DNA of 30,118 nucleotides. Origin: a virus. The notes below the pieces were generated by a model. The model was given only the letters and a program-made list of their open reading frames with translations. It was not told where the DNA came from and ran no database searches. Shown one piece after another: positions 15,400 through 23,033 of this stretch (position 1 is the first letter of the stretch; each line of letters starts with the position of its first letter). Both the position numbers and the translations under genes were made by a program. The stretch is from IMG/VR virus record IMGVR_UViG_3300032296_001364, positions 1 through 30,118 of that record. One strand, written 5' to 3'.

Positions 15400-16719
15400 A
15401 TGTCAAAAACTGTTTTATTCGGAAACGCAGCAGCTTATACAAGTGCTGCAAATCCTGCTCTCTTGGCAAGTGGAGAAATCGGTGTGTATTCAATTGCAGC
15501 TGATGGTGCTTTCACTTTAATCACTACTACTTGTAGTGCTGCCCAAAAACAACTTCCTATCATGGTCGCTCAAGGTGGAGTAACTGGCGGAAACTTTAAA
15601 AATGTAATCATCTATCCTAACGGTGTCGTTAAAGCTCCGACTGCTGCTACCTCATATGTAGCTCCGGTTCCTAACGTATTCGTGGTAGGATATGCCGGTA
15701 GCGGTTCCGATGATATTCAAGCTGAAGTTGCTGGTACTTACAACCTTACTGTGACAAACACTACTAAGGGTACTATCCCTATGCCTTTCAACTTGGCATC
15801 TACTTACTACCAAACTGCTGCAGCTGCTACTTCATTTAACGTAGCTTATGATTGGGCTAAACTTGTTAACGCTAAAACGTTAAATGCTAGTTTGTTCCCT
15901 TTCAACAGGTTTGTAATGGCTGAAGTTTTGACTAATCAAAGTTCAACTCAATTAGCTACTTCTGCTCCTGCAAACATTACTGGTACTTTTGTTAACGGTT
16001 CTACTGCTGTAACTTTATCAGGTGCTCCTGCTTCTGCGTTAACTGCTGGTCAGTATTTACGTGTAGGTCATGCAACAACCACTACTTTAGCAGTTTACAA
16101 AATTGCAACTGTAGTATCAACTACTGCTTTGATTTTGGATGCTCCTTATGTAAATCCTAGTGTAGCAATTGGTGCAAGTGTATCAAGTGTAGCTTTGGGT
16201 CTTTTAGATGCAACTCCTGACGCTTCTGATTTAGCAGGTGTTCGTTTGACTGCATTTGGTAACTGGTTTGACGGTACTACTTTCAAAGAATTACAACCTA
16301 ACACTTCAATTGCTGCCGGTGTATCTGGTAACGCTCTTGGAACTGTTGTAGTTCATAACGGTACTACTGCTCGTAGTTACTTAGCTGCTGCTGGTACTAT
16401 CACTTCAGGTGTTTACTCTATGGGTTATGGAGTAGGTTATCAAGCACAAAAGCAAGAACTTGAAGCTCAAGGTTTCCAAGGTAACATGAACAGAAGTTGG
16501 TTGCCTTATCCTGTACAGTTGTTTGCTTCTGCAACTTCTAACTACGATGGATATGCTGTAACTTACAAATCTTTCCCTAACAGTGGTGCCAACGATGGTA
16601 ATGCTAAAGAAGAAATTCATAGCTTACAATTGTTCTGTATCACTCCTGCTACTGATAGCGGTGACACTTTGGCTTCTGCAAAAGTTCCAACTATCTTGAG
16701 TTCTTATATTAACGCATAG
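15400..16719 (+). CDS. Abundant structural protein, 439 aa, role unresolved
   Basis: An Ala/Thr/Ser/Gly-rich beta protein with no signal peptide, so its composition reflects a secreted-looking virion surface rather than export. Residues about 190-252 form a compact barrel-like segment (GTFVNGSTAVTLSG, GQYLRVGHATTTT, STTALILDAPYV), a pattern seen in virion decoration and tail proteins. The leader ends AAACAAACAAAACA, almost the same as the MCP leader, and arginines are mainly CGT, so expression should be close to that of the MCP. A strong terminator follows. Candidates are a capsid decoration or major tail/neck protein; I cannot choose between them from sequence. Mass spectrometry of virions would be expected to show it next to MCP. 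Confidence 0.7.
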   Translation: MSKTVLFGNAAAYTSAANPALLASGEIGVYSIAADGAFTLITTTCSAAQKQLPIMVAQGGVTGGNFKNVIIYPNGVVKAPTAATSYVAPVPNVFVVGYAGSGSDDIQAEVAGTYNLTVTNTTKGTIPMPFNLASTYYQTAAAATSFNVAYDWAKLVNAKTLNASLFPFNRFVMAEVLTNQSSTQLATSAPANITGTFVNGSTAVTLSGAPASALTAGQYLRVGHATTTTLAVYKIATVVSTTALILDAPYVNPSVAIGASVSSVALGLLDATPDASDLAGVRLTAFGNWFDGTTFKELQPNTSIAAGVSGNALGTVVVHNGTTARSYLAAAGTITSGVYSMGYGVGYQAQKQELEAQGFQGNMNRSWLPYPVQLFASATSNYDGYAVTYKSFPNSGANDGNAKEEIHSLQLFCITPATDSGDTLASAKVPTILSSYINA

Positions 16720-16740
16720 TTATAATCTGTTTCTCTTATA

Positions 16741-16772
16741 AAGGCCGTTACTTAATTGTAACGGCTTTTTTT
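16741..16772 (+). terminator. Intrinsic terminator after the 439-aa gene
   Basis: GCCGTTAC at 16744-16751 pairs with GTAACGGC at 16758-16765 (8 bp, extendable by G-U and two A-T pairs), loop TTAATT, followed by seven T. It is a textbook rho-independent terminator 22 bases after the stop. Confidence 0.88.
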
Positions 16773-16799
16773 ATTTATTATAATTTTTAAAATAAATAT

Positions 16800-16807
16800 T
16801 ATCTTTG
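16800..16807 (+). promoter_or_regulatory. -7 element TATCTTTG before fibre cassette
   Basis: TATCTTTG followed by TAAC matches TAnnTTTG and the late-gene extension. It is 18 bases before the ATG at 16826 and just after a terminator, where a new promoter is expected. No TTG is seen at the -33 position, so it is weaker evidence than at 8188. Confidence 0.5.
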
Positions 16808-16825
16808 TAACATAACATTATAAAA

Positions 16826-17245
16826 ATGGCAAAAAACACATTAGGTGATTCTCCTCTTCAAAATGAAGACAGAATAATTATAGAAAGAAAAGGCGTTCCT
16901 TCTGAAATTTCATTAAGAAAACTTAGAACTTACGCTAATGGTACTGAACCTGTAATTGCTACAGGTAGTACTTTACAATTAGATTTTGCAAACGCATTGT
17001 TATTCGATATAACTTTAACTGCAAATGCAACTTTTACTTTTGTCAATGCTTCGCCAGGAGTTTATATTATTAAATTAACTCAAGGAGGTTCAGGAAGTTA
17101 TACTGTAACATTTCCTTCAAGTGTAAAATGGGCAGGAGGATCTGCACCAACTCTTACTACTACTGTAGGTGCTTGGGACTATATAACTTTAATATACGAC
17201 GGAACTTATTTTTCAGCAACATCAACTCTTAATTTTGTAGTATAA
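16826..17245 (+). CDS. Small beta-rich fibre-base or adaptor protein
   Basis: A 139-aa protein. The first 40 residues hold a short polar adaptor (LGDSPLQNEDRIIIERKG) with a charged helix (ISLRKLRTYANG). The remaining 100 form a small beta domain: GSTLQLDFANALLFDITLTANATFTF, then PGVYIIKLTQGGSGSYTVTF and WDYITLIYDGTYF. That layout is common in small fibre-linked or distal domains of Bacteroidota phages and is repeated in style by other genes of this cassette. It is the first gene of the fibre cassette, overlapping the next (TAATG). Role in fibre attachment is inferred. Confidence 0.6.
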   Translation: MAKNTLGDSPLQNEDRIIIERKGVPSEISLRKLRTYANGTEPVIATGSTLQLDFANALLFDITLTANATFTFVNASPGVYIIKLTQGGSGSYTVTFPSSVKWAGGSAPTLTTTVGAWDYITLIYDGTYFSATSTLNFVV

Positions 17246-18066
17246 TGTTAGCACCATTTAGTTTTATGGGAAGTAGTGGAGCAGCAAACACTCCCCGAAC
17301 ACAAGCGTTTTTAGATGCTACGGGAATAAGTGACGCAACCATTACAGCAGCGTTAAATACTCTTGATACTACTTTAATAACTTTAGGATTGTTACCAAGT
17401 GGAACGGGTTCGGGTACTATTAAAGTACTTTATCCATTAGTAGGCGGTTCGGCAAGTACTCATAAGTACAACTTTGTAGACCCACAAGATACTAACGGGG
17501 CTTATAGATTAGGATTTAGTGGAGGTATTACCCACGACTCAAATGGCATGACGGGCAACGGGACTAATGGTTATGCAAATACTTACTTTAACCCTGATGG
17601 AATTATTAGTTTAAATAGCTTTAGTTTCGGTTTTTACTCAAGGACAAATATTTCAGAGAACTCTTACGATATGGGTTTGTTTGATAGTTCTACCACTCCC
17701 GCAAATTGTCAAGCGCAAATACAAGCGAGGTTCGTAGATTTAAATTGGGGCGCAGTAAATCAAGATGACCCACCTGCCACACCTGCCACAACTGATTCGA
17801 GGGGATTCCATGCGATTAGTAGAGTAAACTCAACTCAAGAAACAAGAAACATAAGAGGCACAAATACCACTTATTCAAGGACATCTAAGGACATCCCAAA
17901 CTTGAATATGTTTTTAATGGCGGTTAACTTTAATGGTTCACCGTTTGGTTATGCTTCAAGAAACTACGCATTTTATTATTTATCAGATGGTTTAACTACT
18001 ACCCAATTAAACGATTTAAACACAGCAGTAATTGATTTTGAAACAGATTTAGGGAGAAACGTATAA
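17245..18066 (+). CDS. Lectin-like (concanavalin-type) adhesin, likely receptor-binding
   Basis: A 273-aa protein. The first 50 residues include TQAFLDATGISDATITAALNTLDTTLI, a short helical connector. From about residue 60 a single beta domain follows (KVLYPLVGGSASTHKYNFVD, GNGTNGYANTYFNP, SFSFGFYSRTN), which looks like a LamG/concanavalin-type jelly-roll fused to phage fibres in Bacteroidota. Several 60-base lines of its DNA are clearly richer in G+C than the surrounding genes (48% and 53% in two I counted), suggesting a module swapped in from another genome. It overlaps both neighbours. It is probably a receptor-binding tip; sugar specificity cannot be read. Confidence 0.6.
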   Translation: MLAPFSFMGSSGAANTPRTQAFLDATGISDATITAALNTLDTTLITLGLLPSGTGSGTIKVLYPLVGGSASTHKYNFVDPQDTNGAYRLGFSGGITHDSNGMTGNGTNGYANTYFNPDGIISLNSFSFGFYSRTNISENSYDMGLFDSSTTPANCQAQIQARFVDLNWGAVNQDDPPATPATTDSRGFHAISRVNSTQETRNIRGTNTTYSRTSKDIPNLNMFLMAVNFNGSPFGYASRNYAFYYLSDGLTTTQLNDLNTAVIDFETDLGRNV

Positions 18067-18275
18067 TGGTAGGACTTTTAACAACCGAGCAAAAAAATAG
18101 CCTTATAGGGCAACAATACGCACCTGATAGCTATTTTAACCCTATTCAAGATAATAACAATAATTGGATAATCTCAACACAAGAGATTGAAGATTGTGTT
18201 AACGAAGAATTTATTTGGGTAAAAGATTTACCTTTAATTGAATTTGAACCAAAACAAATTAATCTAAATTTATAA
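18066..18275 (+). CDS. 69-aa fibre-cassette accessory protein
   Basis: The start overlaps the adhesin stop (TAATG). The product (MVGLLTTEQKNSLIGQQYAP, then SYFNPIQDNNNNWIISTQEI and FIWVKDLPLIEF) resembles small proteins that travel with adhesin genes in Bacteroidota phages and prophages. It is short, acidic and soluble. It may be a fibre chaperone or a small tip subunit. The adjacency and overlap support a joint role with the adhesin. Confidence 0.6.
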   Translation: MVGLLTTEQKNSLIGQQYAPDSYFNPIQDNNNNWIISTQEIEDCVNEEFIWVKDLPLIEFEPKQINLNL

Positions 18276-18285
18276 ATTTAACATA

Positions 18286-19095
18286 ATGGCTTTACAAACA
18301 CAAATAGATCTATCAGTTTCTTCAGATTGGAGAACTATAACAATTACAGATAAAACAGGTTATGGTATAACAGGTTACGGTAGCAATCAAAGTCCTGTAG
18401 GTAAAAGAGAAGCTTCTGCAAGTGGAACAGATATAACTTCAACTCAAATAGTTTTAACTTCACCTAGTGGAACAGTTTACACTTTTGACCTTACTGCTTC
18501 ACAAGCATATAATGCTACACTTAATGGTTATAGTATTACTAATGTAAATTTAGGTTATGCTATTGATGAAGATATTGAAGAAGGTATTTGGACAGTAACT
18601 TACACTCCTTTTTTTGGTTCTAATGTACCTACTATAGGTGTAACTGCAGCTTCTACAACTGTAACTTATAACATTGCAGGTTCTGAAGCAAATGATACTT
18701 TTAGAGGAACTGGTGTTTTAAAAACAAATGTTTCAGGTACTGCAGTTTATTATGACATTTCTTCAGTAAATACTTCAACCGGTATTATTACTTTAGCTAC
18801 GGCTTATGCTTCTACAACTAATGCAAGTTATTCAAATTATCAAGTAGGTTATAAAGCTACTGAATACATTCCTATAGTTAAAACCATTAAAGATTGTTTA
18901 GATGCTAAAGTAGCAGCTTTACCTACATCAACTTGTCCTTGTAAAGATAAGCAAGTTAATACTTTAATGAATAACTACTTACTTTATGATGGTATGTTTA
19001 TAAATGCAGCTAATCAAAATGCAACTAAAGCTGAGTATATATATGACATACTGTCAAACTATTGTTCAGACTCTGATTGTAAATGCAATGGATAG
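18286..19095 (+). CDS. Beta-rich virion protein with Cys-rich C-terminus
   Basis: A 269-aa protein. The first 190 residues are Thr/Ser-rich beta repeats (TDITSTQIVLTSPSGTVYTF, GIWTVTYTPFF, TAVYYDISSV). The end (from about 200) is helical and carries clustered cysteines: CLDAKV, STCPCKDK, then ILSNYCSDSDCKCNG. These seven cysteines could bind a metal or cross-link subunits. A domain with this ending, an amphipathic NTLMNNYLLYDGMF helix between the clusters, occurs in other crAss-like structural genes in my memory, but I cannot name its role. It lies in the fibre cassette; the next gene overlaps its stop by 8 bases. Confidence 0.6.
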   Translation: MALQTQIDLSVSSDWRTITITDKTGYGITGYGSNQSPVGKREASASGTDITSTQIVLTSPSGTVYTFDLTASQAYNATLNGYSITNVNLGYAIDEDIEEGIWTVTYTPFFGSNVPTIGVTAASTTVTYNIAGSEANDTFRGTGVLKTNVSGTAVYYDISSVNTSTGIITLATAYASTTNASYSNYQVGYKATEYIPIVKTIKDCLDAKVAALPTSTCPCKDKQVNTLMNNYLLYDGMFINAANQNATKAEYIYDILSNYCSDSDCKCNG

Positions 19096-19336
19096 TACAC
19101 AAAATTTATCAATAATTAATAACATTAATCTTGTTATTCAAAAAATAAGTAATAACTTTGTAAATAAGTTAAGCTTTGGAGTCATTTCTGCTCAACACTT
19201 AAATGAAGCTAAGCTTCTGTACTTGTACAGACGTGTTCTTGAAGATAGAACTTTCACTGAAAGCGATTATCTTACAGATGACGAATACAATGAAATATAT
19301 ATAGATGTTCAACGTATAACTAAAAAATTAATATGA
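19088..19336 (+). CDS. Small helical protein, 82 aa, unknown
   Basis: The ATG at 19088 overlaps the previous stop by 8 bases; an upstream extension of the frame lies wholly inside that gene and is not used. The protein (MDSTQNLSIINNINLVIQKI...) has a long N-terminal helix, then ISAQHLNEAKLLYLYRRVLEDR and an acidic/aromatic end. No recognised motif. It overlaps the next gene (ATGA). A promoter-like sequence at 19131-19160 lies inside it. Confidence 0.6.
   Translation: MDSTQNLSIINNINLVIQKISNNFVNKLSFGVISAQHLNEAKLLYLYRRVLEDRTFTESDYLTDDEYNEIYIDVQRITKKLI
19131..19160 (+). promoter_or_regulatory. Possible internal promoter inside the 82-aa gene
   Basis: TTG at 19131-19133, 19 bases, then TAACTTTG at 19153-19160 and TAAA. 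This matches the consensus as well as the portal promoter does, but it lies within a coding region of AT-rich DNA, so chance is a serious alternative. If real, it would drive the 93-aa and 598-aa genes separately. Confidence 0.3.
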
Positions 19337-19614
19337 GTGGATTAACCGCAGGAGAATCATTTCTCCGTTCTTTATTAGACTTAGTAAGGTCTAAAACAAC
19401 TGCAGGTTGCAGATCAGTAACTACAAGTTTAACCGGTACTGCTACTGCTTTACCTGCATTTAAATGCAAAGCTGTAGAATTTTTAGGAACTGTAACACTT
19501 ACTTTAGGTGGTGGAGACGCTGTATCTTATACAGGTGGTGTCGTTCCTTGCAACGATGCTAGTGAAATATTAGTATCTGGTTCTGGTTCTGTATCTTACA
19601 TCATTTATTTATAA
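19333..19614 (+). CDS. Small beta-rich virion protein, 93 aa
   Basis: ATGA overlap with the previous gene fixes the start. The protein has a short N-terminal helix (GESFLRSLLDLVRSK) and then beta strands with three cysteines (GCRSV, FKCKAVE, VVPCNDASE). The strand pattern (VTLTLGGGDAVSYTGG, GSGSVSYIIYL) is typical of small phage structural modules. It ends 5 bases before the large fibre gene, so a fibre-base or joint role is a reasonable guess. No named family. Confidence 0.55.
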   Translation: MSGLTAGESFLRSLLDLVRSKTTAGCRSVTTSLTGTATALPAFKCKAVEFLGTVTLTLGGGDAVSYTGGVVPCNDASEILVSGSGSVSYIIYL

Positions 19615-19619
19615 TTATC

Positions 19620-21416
19620 ATGGCAGGAAGTATATCAATAGTTGTTGGTAAAAAATCATCAGGTGGTGGCGGAGGAGGCTCTGTTAATACTGGTGTACTA
19701 CAAATATCAGGTGGAGTAGCTTTAGATACTACACTTAGAGCAGTTACCGACCAAGCAAACACAGCTTCTCCATTACAATTAAGTACTACGCAGGTTCTTG
19801 TAAATAGCAAACTTACTATAAATAACACTCTTGAAGGTAGCACTTCAGGACGTATGAATATTGTTGCACAATATGATTTAGCGTTAGTAGCAGGTAATAG
19901 TGCAAGTGGTGTAGGCGGAGTGTTTGTAGGTGGCTCAAGTGTAGCACCAACCGCAAGGCTTCACGTTAGAGGTGACGGTACTAATCCTGTTGCAAGATTT
20001 GAAGATAACTCAGGCTTAGTAACATTAAGAGTAGATAACTCTTTGATTAGGTTTGGTGGTTCAACTGCTTTTGGTTCATTAGCTTATGCTATGACAGGAA
20101 CTACATTTAGTGGTAACAACAATGGAACAGGTTTAGGATTTTACTCTCAGTTTAGTATTGCAGGAAGCTCTGACCGATATGATTTTGGTTTTGGTGGTGA
20201 TGCAGTAGCTAATACAGCAGGTTCAGTTACTCACTTAGCAATATCAAGAAACTTTGCAGCAGGAGCAGGTTCAGCTAATTTTAGACCTTTTGGTATTTAT
20301 TATACCATTAACAACTCAGGCGCACAAACAGGAATAGCTACAGGTATTTATTTAGATGCTACTGAAACTGCATTGAATAGCATGACCCACAATCTCATAG
20401 ATTTACAGATTGGTGGAGTAAGTAGATTTAAAGTAGGTAGAGATGGTATAATTCAAACTTATGCTGCCGAAATGTTATTTGGTACAGGTTCAAGGTTAAT
20501 GACAGACGGTAACGGGACATTTAGACTTTCAAATTTTGATAAAAATAATTTTAGTTTACTTCTGTTAGGTGGCACTACCAATGCTTTCCCTGCAATAAAA
20601 CGTAATGGAGCAGCTATTGATTTTAGGTTAGCAGATGATAGTAACTACGCTAATTTTAATGCAGGTACTATTGTTTCTTATTCAGGAGCTACTTATGTTC
20701 AAATAACCCCAACCGAAATTGTTAATGATGGTAATATAGATTTAAGTATTTCAAATGCTTCAACAACAAAATCTATTATATTTAAAACTAACACAGGTGC
20801 AGGTAGAGTTGAAGTAGGTAGGTTTAGTAGCACAGGAGCATTTTCAACTCAAAGCACTATTACATCAGGTTCAGATATTAATATGAGTGGTAATTTAATT
20901 CGCTTTTCCAGAGGTAGAATTAATTTTTACGGTACTGATGGTGATATTACTTTAACAAACTCAACTGAAAATGGGTTTGGTTTATTAAAGTTTGGAGGTT
21001 TAACAACAGCGTTTCCTGCTATTAAAAGAAGCAGTGCTGAATTACAAATTAGATTGGCAGATGATTCAGGCTATGCTAATTTAAGAGCAAATGCTATTTA
21101 TACAGAAGGTGGTTTAATATCTAAAGACAATACTTCTTTAAGTGGTGCGGGTGATGGTCGTATATCATTCAAATCATGGAATAACATGATTCTTAATTTG
21201 AGTGATAATGGTGTAGCCGTAAGAGATAACAACTATACTGCTAATGTTGCTAGTTCTATTTTAGAATTAACTTCTACTACAAAAGGTTTCTTACCACCAA
21301 GAATGACTACAACTCAAAGAGATAACATTGCTACTCCTGCTGAAGGATTAGTAATTTACAACACAACGACACAAGTATTAAACTTTTATAATGGTTCTGC
21401 TTGGGGTGCAGTTTAA
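19620..21416 (+). CDS. Long tail/head fibre protein with internal repeats
   Basis: A 598-aa fibre-like protein. The first 20 residues end in a flexible glycine run (SSGGGGGGS). Then follows a long Asn/Gly/Thr-rich beta region, with two related blocks at about 310-351 and 451-492 (both with FPAIKR and RLADDS and 'YAN'), about 140 residues apart. It ends with a domain starting at about residue 545 with SSILELTSTTKGFLPPRMTT and closing in FYNGSAWGAV. That C-terminal block is frequent on fibre-type proteins of Bacteroidota phages. Fibres bind host surface glycans; the repeats probably lengthen the shaft. Context (lectin-like gene upstream) fits a multi-part adsorption apparatus. Confidence 0.75.
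   Translation: MAGSISIVVGKKSSGGGGGGSVNTGVLQISGGVALDTTLRAVTDQANTASPLQLSTTQVLVNSKLTINNTLEGSTSGRMNIVAQYDLALVAGNSASGVGGVFVGGSSVAPTARLHVRGDGTNPVARFEDNSGLVTLRVDNSLIRFGGSTAFGSLAYAMTGTTFSGNNNGTGLGFYSQFSIAGSSDRYDFGFGGDAVANTAGSVTHLAISRNFAAGAGSANFRPFGIYYTINNSGAQTGIATGIYLDATETALNSMTHNLIDLQIGGVSRFKVGRDGIIQTYAAEMLFGTGSRLMTDGNGTFRLSNFDKNNFSLLLLGGTTNAFPAIKRNGAAIDFRLADDSNYANFNAGTIVSYSGATYVQITPTEIVNDGNIDLSISNASTTKSIIFKTNTGAGRVEVGRFSSTGAFSTQSTITSGSDINMSGNLIRFSRGRINFYGTDGDITLTNSTENGFGLLKFGGLTTAFPAIKRSSAELQIRLADDSGYANLRANAIYTEGGLISKDNTSLSGAGDGRISFKSWNNMILNLSDNGVAVRDNNYTANVASSILELTSTTKGFLPPRMTTTQRDNIATPAEGLVIYNTTTQVLNFYNGSAWGAV
20541..21092 (+). repeat. Internal duplication within the fibre gene
   Basis: Two diverged copies near 20541-20670 and 20964-21092 encode matching blocks: 'LLxxGGxTxAFPAIKR...RLADDSxYAN'. 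The spacing is 423 bases, or 141 codons, so the frame is kept. The duplication probably reflects repeat-driven fibre extension. Confidence 0.6.
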
Positions 21417-21447
21417 TTAATAAATAATAATTTATAAAAACAACAAT

Positions 21448-21738
21448 ATGATACAATCAACAGGAACTATTCCAGCCCAAGATGGCGTAAGCGAATACAA
21501 AGACCAAACGATTACAGTTTACATGGTATCACCATCAAAGTATCAACCTACATTAGGTGTTGCTCAGATTGGTAAATACACAGAAGCTACACAAAATCAA
21601 CCTGCAAGTTTTAGCCCTATTGCACAAGTAGGTACTTATACTCATGAAGGAGCTAATCCATCATTTGAAGAAGTGCAAGCAACTGTGTTAGCAGGTTTGC
21701 AAGCAGATTATCCAACTGTAACTTTTGAAATAGTTTAA
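21448..21738 (+). CDS. 96-aa fibre-cassette protein, unknown
   Basis: A small soluble protein (MIQSTGTIPAQDGVSEYKDQ...) with a central strand-rich part (TITVYMVSPSKYQPTLGVAQIGKY) and a helical end. It sits in the fibre cassette between the long fibre and the 148-aa gene with an A-rich leader (AAAAACAACAAT). No recognised family; a small adaptor or a fibre-folding helper are the options. Confidence 0.55.
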   Translation: MIQSTGTIPAQDGVSEYKDQTITVYMVSPSKYQPTLGVAQIGKYTEATQNQPASFSPIAQVGTYTHEGANPSFEEVQATVLAGLQADYPTVTFEIV

Positions 21739-21749
21739 TAAAAAGAAAT

Positions 21750-22196
21750 ATGAAGAAATCAGAATTTTTGATAATATACAATACAGCAGTACAAGTTAGT
21801 AATACAGCATTTAGTAAGTTAGGTTTAGCTTCTAAAAAGTTTACTAAAGTATTTGCTGATGAGTATAGTGATTTAGCAGATGAGCAACACTTTATTGATA
21901 AAGATTTTGCTGAATTAGATGAAAATAAAAAACCTAAAAAGGAACAAAATGGCTCTTTTATTATAGACAATAATAAAGAAAAGGAACATTTTACTGCTAC
22001 TAAAGCTTGGAAAAAAGAAGAGATAGAAGTTGACTTTAGCAAGTTTACACCTATTAAGTTAGAAGGTAAATTGTTATTTATGTCTGCTCCTATTTACGAT
22101 ACTTTAAATGGATATGTTTTTGACGTAGCTGAAGAAGTATATTTAGAAGCACTAGAAGCAGAAATGATTCGCCAACAAGAAGAAAACAATAAATAA
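21750..22196 (+). CDS. 148-aa phage protein, unknown
   Basis: A charged, mostly helical protein (MKKSEFLIIYNTAVQVSNTA). Residues about 45-75 are very charged (HFIDKDFAELDENKKPKKEQ), followed by ATKAWKKEEIEVDFSKFTPI and a C-terminal helix (EEVYLEALEAEMIRQQ). Proteins with this look accompany fibre cassettes in Bacteroidota phages and prophages. A fibre-assembly chaperone is possible, since such helpers usually follow the fibre gene. Direct evidence is absent. Confidence 0.55.
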   Translation: MKKSEFLIIYNTAVQVSNTAFSKLGLASKKFTKVFADEYSDLADEQHFIDKDFAELDENKKPKKEQNGSFIIDNNKEKEHFTATKAWKKEEIEVDFSKFTPIKLEGKLLFMSAPIYDTLNGYVFDVAEEVYLEALEAEMIRQQEENNK

Positions 22197-22216
22197 ATTT
22201 AATATTCGACCTACCC

Positions 22217-22423
22217 ATGTTAACAATAATTAATCAAAATAAAACTATAATATTAGAAAATATAGCTGCTTGGTTTTTAGCAATAGGAGTTACCGCATCT
22301 CAAATAATGCCATTGTTCCAAATACTTGCTTATGCCACAGCATCTATTGTTTCTATATTAACAGCAATCAAAGTGTTAAAAGATCTTTTTAAAAAACAAA
22401 CTAATGACAATGGACAAGTATAA
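22217..22423 (+). CDS. Holin-like small membrane protein A
   Basis: A 68-aa protein with two adjacent hydrophobic stretches (about IAAWFLAIGVTASQIMPL and FQILAYATASIVSILTAI), the layout of small phage holins, and a charged basic C-terminal tail (KDLFKKQTNDNGQV). It starts the lysis cassette. Holins oligomerise in the inner membrane and permeabilise it at a set time. It overlaps the next gene by 20 bases. Whether it is the holin or an antiholin cannot be decided from sequence. Confidence 0.6.
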   Translation: MLTIINQNKTIILENIAAWFLAIGVTASQIMPLFQILAYATASIVSILTAIKVLKDLFKKQTNDNGQV

Positions 22424-22637
22424 TTACGGTTTTAAATATTTTTTTAAACCAACTCCAAAAAATATAGCTAGACTTGGAATGTCTATTTTTTTAACATGTT
22501 CAACGGTTGCCGGTACTTTTGCTTATTTTGGTGAAAACAAAGCTGCTATGGTTGTAGGTATATTGGGTGCTACAGGTTTATTCTTATCTAATTTTTTTGG
22601 AAATGGAAATCAAGGTAATCAGGAAAACATTCAGTAA
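22404..22637 (+). CDS. Holin-like small membrane protein B
   Basis: A 77-aa protein with two hydrophobic segments (GMSIFLTCSTVAGTFAYF and AAMVVGILGATGLFLSNFF) separated by a short charged loop (GENK), a basic N-terminal cytoplasmic part and a polar tail. This is the two-membrane-span holin form. The start may be the ATG at 22404 or the second one at 22410; both lie inside the preceding gene. It overlaps the lytic enzyme gene by 35 bases. A pair of holin-like genes suggests holin plus antiholin control. Confidence 0.6.
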   Translation: MTMDKYNYGFKYFFKPTPKNIARLGMSIFLTCSTVAGTFAYFGENKAAMVVGILGATGLFLSNFFGNGNQGNQENIQ

Positions 22638-23031
22638 AGAGTCTACTATCGGGGAATTGCATATTAACGGCAAGTTCTTTTGTTACACATTAGAAGATTT
22701 CGATAGAGATAGTAATAAGGACGGGGATTTAGATGACGCAGGTGAAGCGAAAGTCTACGGTCTGACCGCAATCCCTCGTGGTAAATACAATCTCGTTCTT
22801 TCTTTTTCTAATAGGTTTCAAAAGTACTTGCCTGAAATACCTAATGTAAAAGGATTTGAAGGAATTCGCATTCATGCAGGTAATAAAGCAGCAGATTCAC
22901 ATGGTTGTATCTTATTGGGTACAACTAAAGGGGAAAATTTCATTGGTGCAAGTGTTGCTGCAATGACAAGATTTATGGCTGAGTTAAAGAGAGTTGAAAA
23001 AACAGAAAAGATTACTATTGAAATAATGTAG
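22603..23031 (+). CDS. DUF5675-family protein, probable peptidoglycan-active lysis enzyme
   Basis: The ATG at 22603 is chosen; an upstream GTG (22567) would extend 12 residues into the holin-like gene. The 142-aa protein follows the DUF5675 pattern: GELHINGKFFCYTLED, AIPRGKYNLVLSFSNRF, GFEGIRIHAGNKAADSHGCILLG. The last block (H91, S99-H100-G101-C102) looks like the [S/T]HGC active site of YkuD L,D-transpeptidases, so C102 could be a catalytic nucleophile. A loop at about 34-45 (DRDSNKDGDLDD) resembles a calcium-binding EF/dockerin loop. No signal peptide, so the holins upstream would release it. Family identity is fairly sure; catalysis is inferred from motif and context. Confidence 0.75.
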   Translation: MEIKVIRKTFSKESTIGELHINGKFFCYTLEDFDRDSNKDGDLDDAGEAKVYGLTAIPRGKYNLVLSFSNRFQKYLPEIPNVKGFEGIRIHAGNKAADSHGCILLGTTKGENFIGASVAAMTRFMAELKRVEKTEKITIEIM

Positions 23032-23033
23032 CC

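Noticed and set aside
19601-19843. Leftward ORF at the fibre start
   Set aside because: It mirrors the glycine run and adjoining coding sequence of the fibre gene.
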